From positions 1 to 22,915 of the forward strand of contig CAZIGW010000070.1 in NCBI GenBank assembly GCA_964538565.1: DNA of 22,915 nucleotides, written 5' to 3'. The notes below the pieces were generated by a model, which was given only the letters and a program-made list of their open reading frames with translations, had not been told where the DNA came from and did no database searches. This DNA comes from CAYVBN01 sp964538565 (GTDB lineage: Bacteria > Pseudomonadota > Alphaproteobacteria > Rhizobiales > Xanthobacteraceae). Numbering within the stretch: position 1 is the first letter of the stretch; each line of letters begins with the position of its first letter. Shown piece after piece: positions 20,801 to 22,915 of the stretch. The translations under genes and the position numbers were made by a program.

Positions 20801-22915
20801 GCAGGCGCCGGCGCTGGTGCGACCGAACACGACTCTGCGCGTGCCGGTGAAGATCAACGGGCTCGCCGGCGAGGACGCGCGTCTCGTCGTCGCCGCGGTC
20901 GACGTCGGTATTCTCAACCTGACGAACTACAAGCCGCCGGCGCCGGACGACTATTATCTCGGCCAGCGCCGGCTCACCGCCGAGATCCGCGATCTCTACG
21001 GTCAGTTGATCGACGGCATGCAAGGCGCGCGCGGACAGATCCGCAGCGGCGGCGACGTCGCCGCCGCCGAGCTGCAGGGCAGCCCGCCGACGCAGCCGCC
21101 GCTCGCGCTCTATTCGGGCATCGTCACGGTCGGGGCCGACGGCAACGCGGAAGTCGCGTTCGACATCCCGGCCTTTGCCGGCACCGTGCGGCTGATGGCG
21201 GTCGCCTGGTCGAAAGGCAAGGTCGGCCGCGCCAGCGCCGATGTGACGGTGCGCGACCCGGTCGTCGTCACCGCGACGCTGCCGCGCTTCCTGCTCACCG
21301 GCGACCGCGGCACGTTCCACCTCGACATCGACAACGTCGAGGGGGCGGCCGGCGACTACGCGCTCGACGTGCGCAGCGAAGGTCCGGTGGCGATCGGCGA
21401 GGGGGCGGCCCGGACCGTCCACCTCGACGCCAAGCAGCGCACCGCGCTGTCGATGCCGCTCACCGCCTCGGCGGTCGGCGTCGCCGACGTGACCGTCAGC
21501 CTCACCGGGCCGGGCAATTTCTCGCTGGCGAGGAGCTACAAGCTGCCGGCGAAACCGGCGACGCAGATCCTGGCGCGGCGCACCGTCAAGCCGATCGCCA
21601 AGGGCGAGAGCCTGACGCTGTCGGGCGATCTCTTCGCCGACCTCGTGCCCGGAACCGGCAGCGTCGCGCTCTCGGTCGGGCCGTCGACCGCGCTCGACGC
21701 GGCGGCGCTGCTCAAGGCGCTCGACCGCTATCCTTTCGGCTGCTCCGAGCAGATCACGAGCCGGGCGATGCCTCTGCTCTACGTCAACGATCTCGCGGCC
21801 GAGGCGCATCTCGCCCTCGACACGGCGGTCGACCAGCGCATCCGCGATGCCATCGACCGGCTGCTGGCGCGCCAGGATTCGACCGGCTCGTTCGGCCTGT
21901 GGTCGGCTGGCGCGGGCGACGATCCGTGGCTCGACTCTTACGTCACCGACTTCCTCACCCGCGCGCGCGAGCGCAATTTTGCGGTGCCCGACGTCGCCTT
22001 CAGGCTGGCGCTCGACCGGCTGCGTAACTTCGTCGCCAACGCGCCGGGCCCCGAGAAGGACGGGGGCGAGAACCTCGCCTATGCGCTCTACGTGCTGGCG
22101 CGCAACGGCGCGGCGCCCGTCGGCGACCTGCGCTACATCGCCGACACCAAGCTCGCGGACCTCGCAACGCCCATCGCCAAGGCGCAGATCGCCGCGGCGC
22201 TCGGCCTGCTCGGCGACCGGCTGCGCGCCGAGCGCGCCTATGCGGCCGCCCTCGAGGCGATCGCGCCGGCGACGCGGACGCAGGCGAGCCGCTCCGACTA
22301 CGGTTCGCCCCTGCGCGACGCGGCTGCGTTCGTGACGCTCGCTGCGGAAACGGGCGCGGCGCGGCCGGTGCTGATGAACGCCGTGCAGCGCGTCGAGCAG
22401 GCGCGCGCCGTGACCAACTACACCTCGACGCAGGAGAACGCGTGGCTCGTGCTCGCCGCGCGCGCGCTCGGCAGGGAGGTGCACGTCTCGCTCGACGTCG
22501 GCGGCGAGACGCTGCAGAAGCCGCTCTACCGCAGCGTGCGGGCAGGCGACCTGCAGCAAAGTCCGCTCAAGGTGACCAACACGGGCGATGCGACCGTGCA
22601 GGCGGTGGTCACGGTCGCGGGCGCGCCGGTCACGCCGGAGCCGGCCGCCGAGCGGGGCTTCAAGATCGAGCGGCTCTACTACACGCTCGACGGCGATCCG
22701 GTCGACGCCGCGCACGCCAGGCAGAATCAGCGCTTCGCCGTGGTGCTGAAGATCACCGAGCCGAAACCGCAGTACGGCCGCATCATCGTCGCCGACTACC
22801 TGCCGGCGGGCTTCGAGATCGACAATCCGCGTCTCGTCTCCTCCGGGGACGCCGGCGCCTTGTCGTGGATCACCGACGCGGCGCAGCCGCTCGACGCGGA
22901 ATTCCGCGACGACCG
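17880..22915 (+). CDS. Bacterial alpha-2-macroglobulin (3' end outside window)
   Basis: A periplasmic protease-trapping protein. 1678 codons are visible and the frame is still open at the edge. A signal sequence covers residues 1-25. Signal peptidase I cleavage at AAA|DK is likely, although VSA|C17 also fits a lipobox. A helical, repeat-like N-terminal region (about 30-200) precedes the macroglobulin beta domains. YVRDRKPFVRFVGKAYVLPRTG (from about 270) and VYAERGVYRRGETAHLTALL (from about 515) are recognisable domain starts. SGIVTVGADGNAEVAFDIPAFAGTVRLMAVAW and LPRFLLTGDRG (about 1077-1145) belong to the A2M domain. The thioester motif is intact: FGCSEQITSRAMPLLY with Cys1288, Glu1290 and Gln1291. 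A helical thioester domain and the receptor-binding-like end follow. In many proteobacteria such genes precede penicillin-binding protein 1C, which would lie beyond the window. Confidence 0.95.
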   Translation, partial: MLSTVRAGFVAAFVSACLFALPAAADKPFQRDDLADSAIKLEAQIKSDAGTVTRPVATLRRDADAAFQRNDLRAGMGLLSQIAAVAPDDAGNWLRLARAILAIRTTDDRERTLFLERATTAAYIAYQRSLTRAEEADALAVLGRALSDRRLWRPALDALRLSLELREVAEVRATYERMREDHGFRLLDYTVDSDAAAPRACFQFSESLPGRRTDFSPFVAVAGQDRPAVSADDKQLCVEGLTHGERYEITLRAGLPSVVKETLSKSATFNVYVRDRKPFVRFVGKAYVLPRTGQQGIPIVSVNTPSVSVEIYRVGDRNLLDTVVGREFQRSLDRYELERLANERGVSVWKGELKVESPLNAEVTTAFPVDQAVGTLAPGVYVMAATPTGPRSDTYESLATQWFVVSDLGLAAISGNDGIHVFVRSLASAAARGGVELKLLARNNEVLAVRRSDADGHALFEPGLVRGEGGLAPALLVASEAPNDYAFLNLKAPGFDLSDRGVAGRAVPAGFDAFVYAERGVYRRGETAHLTALLRDSRGAAALGVPLTLVVDRPDGVEYRRAVVADQGLGGRNLDVPIVASAPSGTWRARAFTDPKRPAVGETTFMVEDYVPDRIDFDLATQATSIAKDTPVTVTLDGRYLYGAPAAGLDLEGEVTVRPASGRAGFPGYQFGLADEENENASTQQTLESLPQTDAAGRASFTVTLDKLPASTRPLEAEVAIRMAEAGGRAVERKLALPVAAGGAMIGVKPLFDGSALGEGDTATFDVVVVGRDGKRLARNGLRYELLKIDTRYQWYRQGGSWDYEAVKQTRRVADGTLDVTADQPGRIALPLQWGRYRLEVSSGDPDGPTTSVAFDAGFYAEAGSDTPDLLEIALDKPEYRAGDTMTVAVTARTAGKVTLNVVADRLVATSTTDVQAGLAQIKLPVGSDWGNGAYVVATLVRPLDAAAKRMPGRAIGVQWFSIDRKAKTLALDMQAPALVRPNTTLRVPVKINGLAGEDARLVVAAVDVGILNLTNYKPPAPDDYYLGQRRLTAEIRDLYGQLIDGMQGARGQIRSGGDVAAAELQGSPPTQPPLALYSGIVTVGADGNAEVAFDIPAFAGTVRLMAVAWSKGKVGRASADVTVRDPVVVTATLPRFLLTGDRGTFHLDIDNVEGAAGDYALDVRSEGPVAIGEGAARTVHLDAKQRTALSMPLTASAVGVADVTVSLTGPGNFSLARSYKLPAKPATQILARRTVKPIAKGESLTLSGDLFADLVPGTGSVALSVGPSTALDAAALLKALDRYPFGCSEQITSRAMPLLYVNDLAAEAHLALDTAVDQRIRDAIDRLLARQDSTGSFGLWSAGAGDDPWLDSYVTDFLTRARERNFAVPDVAFRLALDRLRNFVANAPGPEKDGGENLAYALYVLARNGAAPVGDLRYIADTKLADLATPIAKAQIAAALGLLGDRLRAERAYAAALEAIAPATRTQASRSDYGSPLRDAAAFVTLAAETGAARPVLMNAVQRVEQARAVTNYTSTQENAWLVLAARALGREVHVSLDVGGETLQKPLYRSVRAGDLQQSPLKVTNTGDATVQAVVTVAGAPVTPEPAAERGFKIERLYYTLDGDPVDAAHARQNQRFAVVLKITEPKPQYGRIIVADYLPAGFEIDNPRLVSSGDAGALSWITDAAQPLDAEFRDD

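Noticed and set aside
17829..22715. A 1628-codon open frame on the minus strand, fully antisense to the macroglobulin gene
   Set aside because: It is Arg/Asp/His/Glu-rich low-complexity sequence without domains, the usual codon-bias shadow of a long GC-rich gene. The plus strand has the signal peptide, ribosome binding site and thioester motif.
1..22915. CRISPR arrays, complete insertion sequences, phage genes or toxin-antitoxin modules
   Set aside because: No regularly spaced repeats, transposase, integrase or phage structural motifs were seen on either strand.

Overview
The window is GC-rich throughout (by eye, clearly above 65 %) and almost fully coding. The gene families, the codon use and an intergenic repeat of a type I associate with Hyphomicrobiales suggest an alphaproteobacterium, probably of that order. 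No ribosomal or housekeeping marker is present to settle the species.

Positions 1-13768 hold a type II secretion system (T2SS) locus with two exported phosphoesterase genes embedded in it. A tightly coupled run reads gspE (5'-truncated by the window edge), F, G, H, I, J, K, L, M and a small proline-rich GspC/GspN-like protein; most junctions overlap or are a few bases apart. A secreted alkaline-phosphatase-superfamily enzyme (7349-9502) follows, with its own leader and a strong intrinsic terminator. Next come gspD (secretin with a predicted lipoprotein signal) and a short prepilin peptidase, then a second exported phosphoesterase of the acid-phosphatase/phospholipase C type (12743-13768) and another hairpin. 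Both phosphoesterase genes have a sequence upstream with the 7-4-7 direct-repeat architecture of a PhoB box. My reading is a phosphate-starvation T2SS that exports phosphate-scavenging enzymes. It is analogous to the Hxc system of Pseudomonas aeruginosa, which also has a lipidated secretin and an alkaline phosphatase substrate. This is an inference; the genes and boxes are seen, but the regulation and the substrate relationship are not proven.

Positions 13769-15340 are a looser region. It has a Hyphomicrobiales-like intergenic inverted-repeat element, a MOSC-domain gene, a decayed small zinc-finger gene with CxxCxGxG motifs broken by a stop and frameshifts, a short repetitive stretch, tRNA-Arg(UCU) on the minus strand, and a nested inverted repeat.

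Positions 15341-22915 hold an aldehyde dehydrogenase close to the alpha-ketoglutaric semialdehyde dehydrogenase type, a convergent phytanoyl-CoA dioxygenase-family gene, and a large bacterial alpha-2-macroglobulin gene with an intact thioester motif that runs off the right edge.
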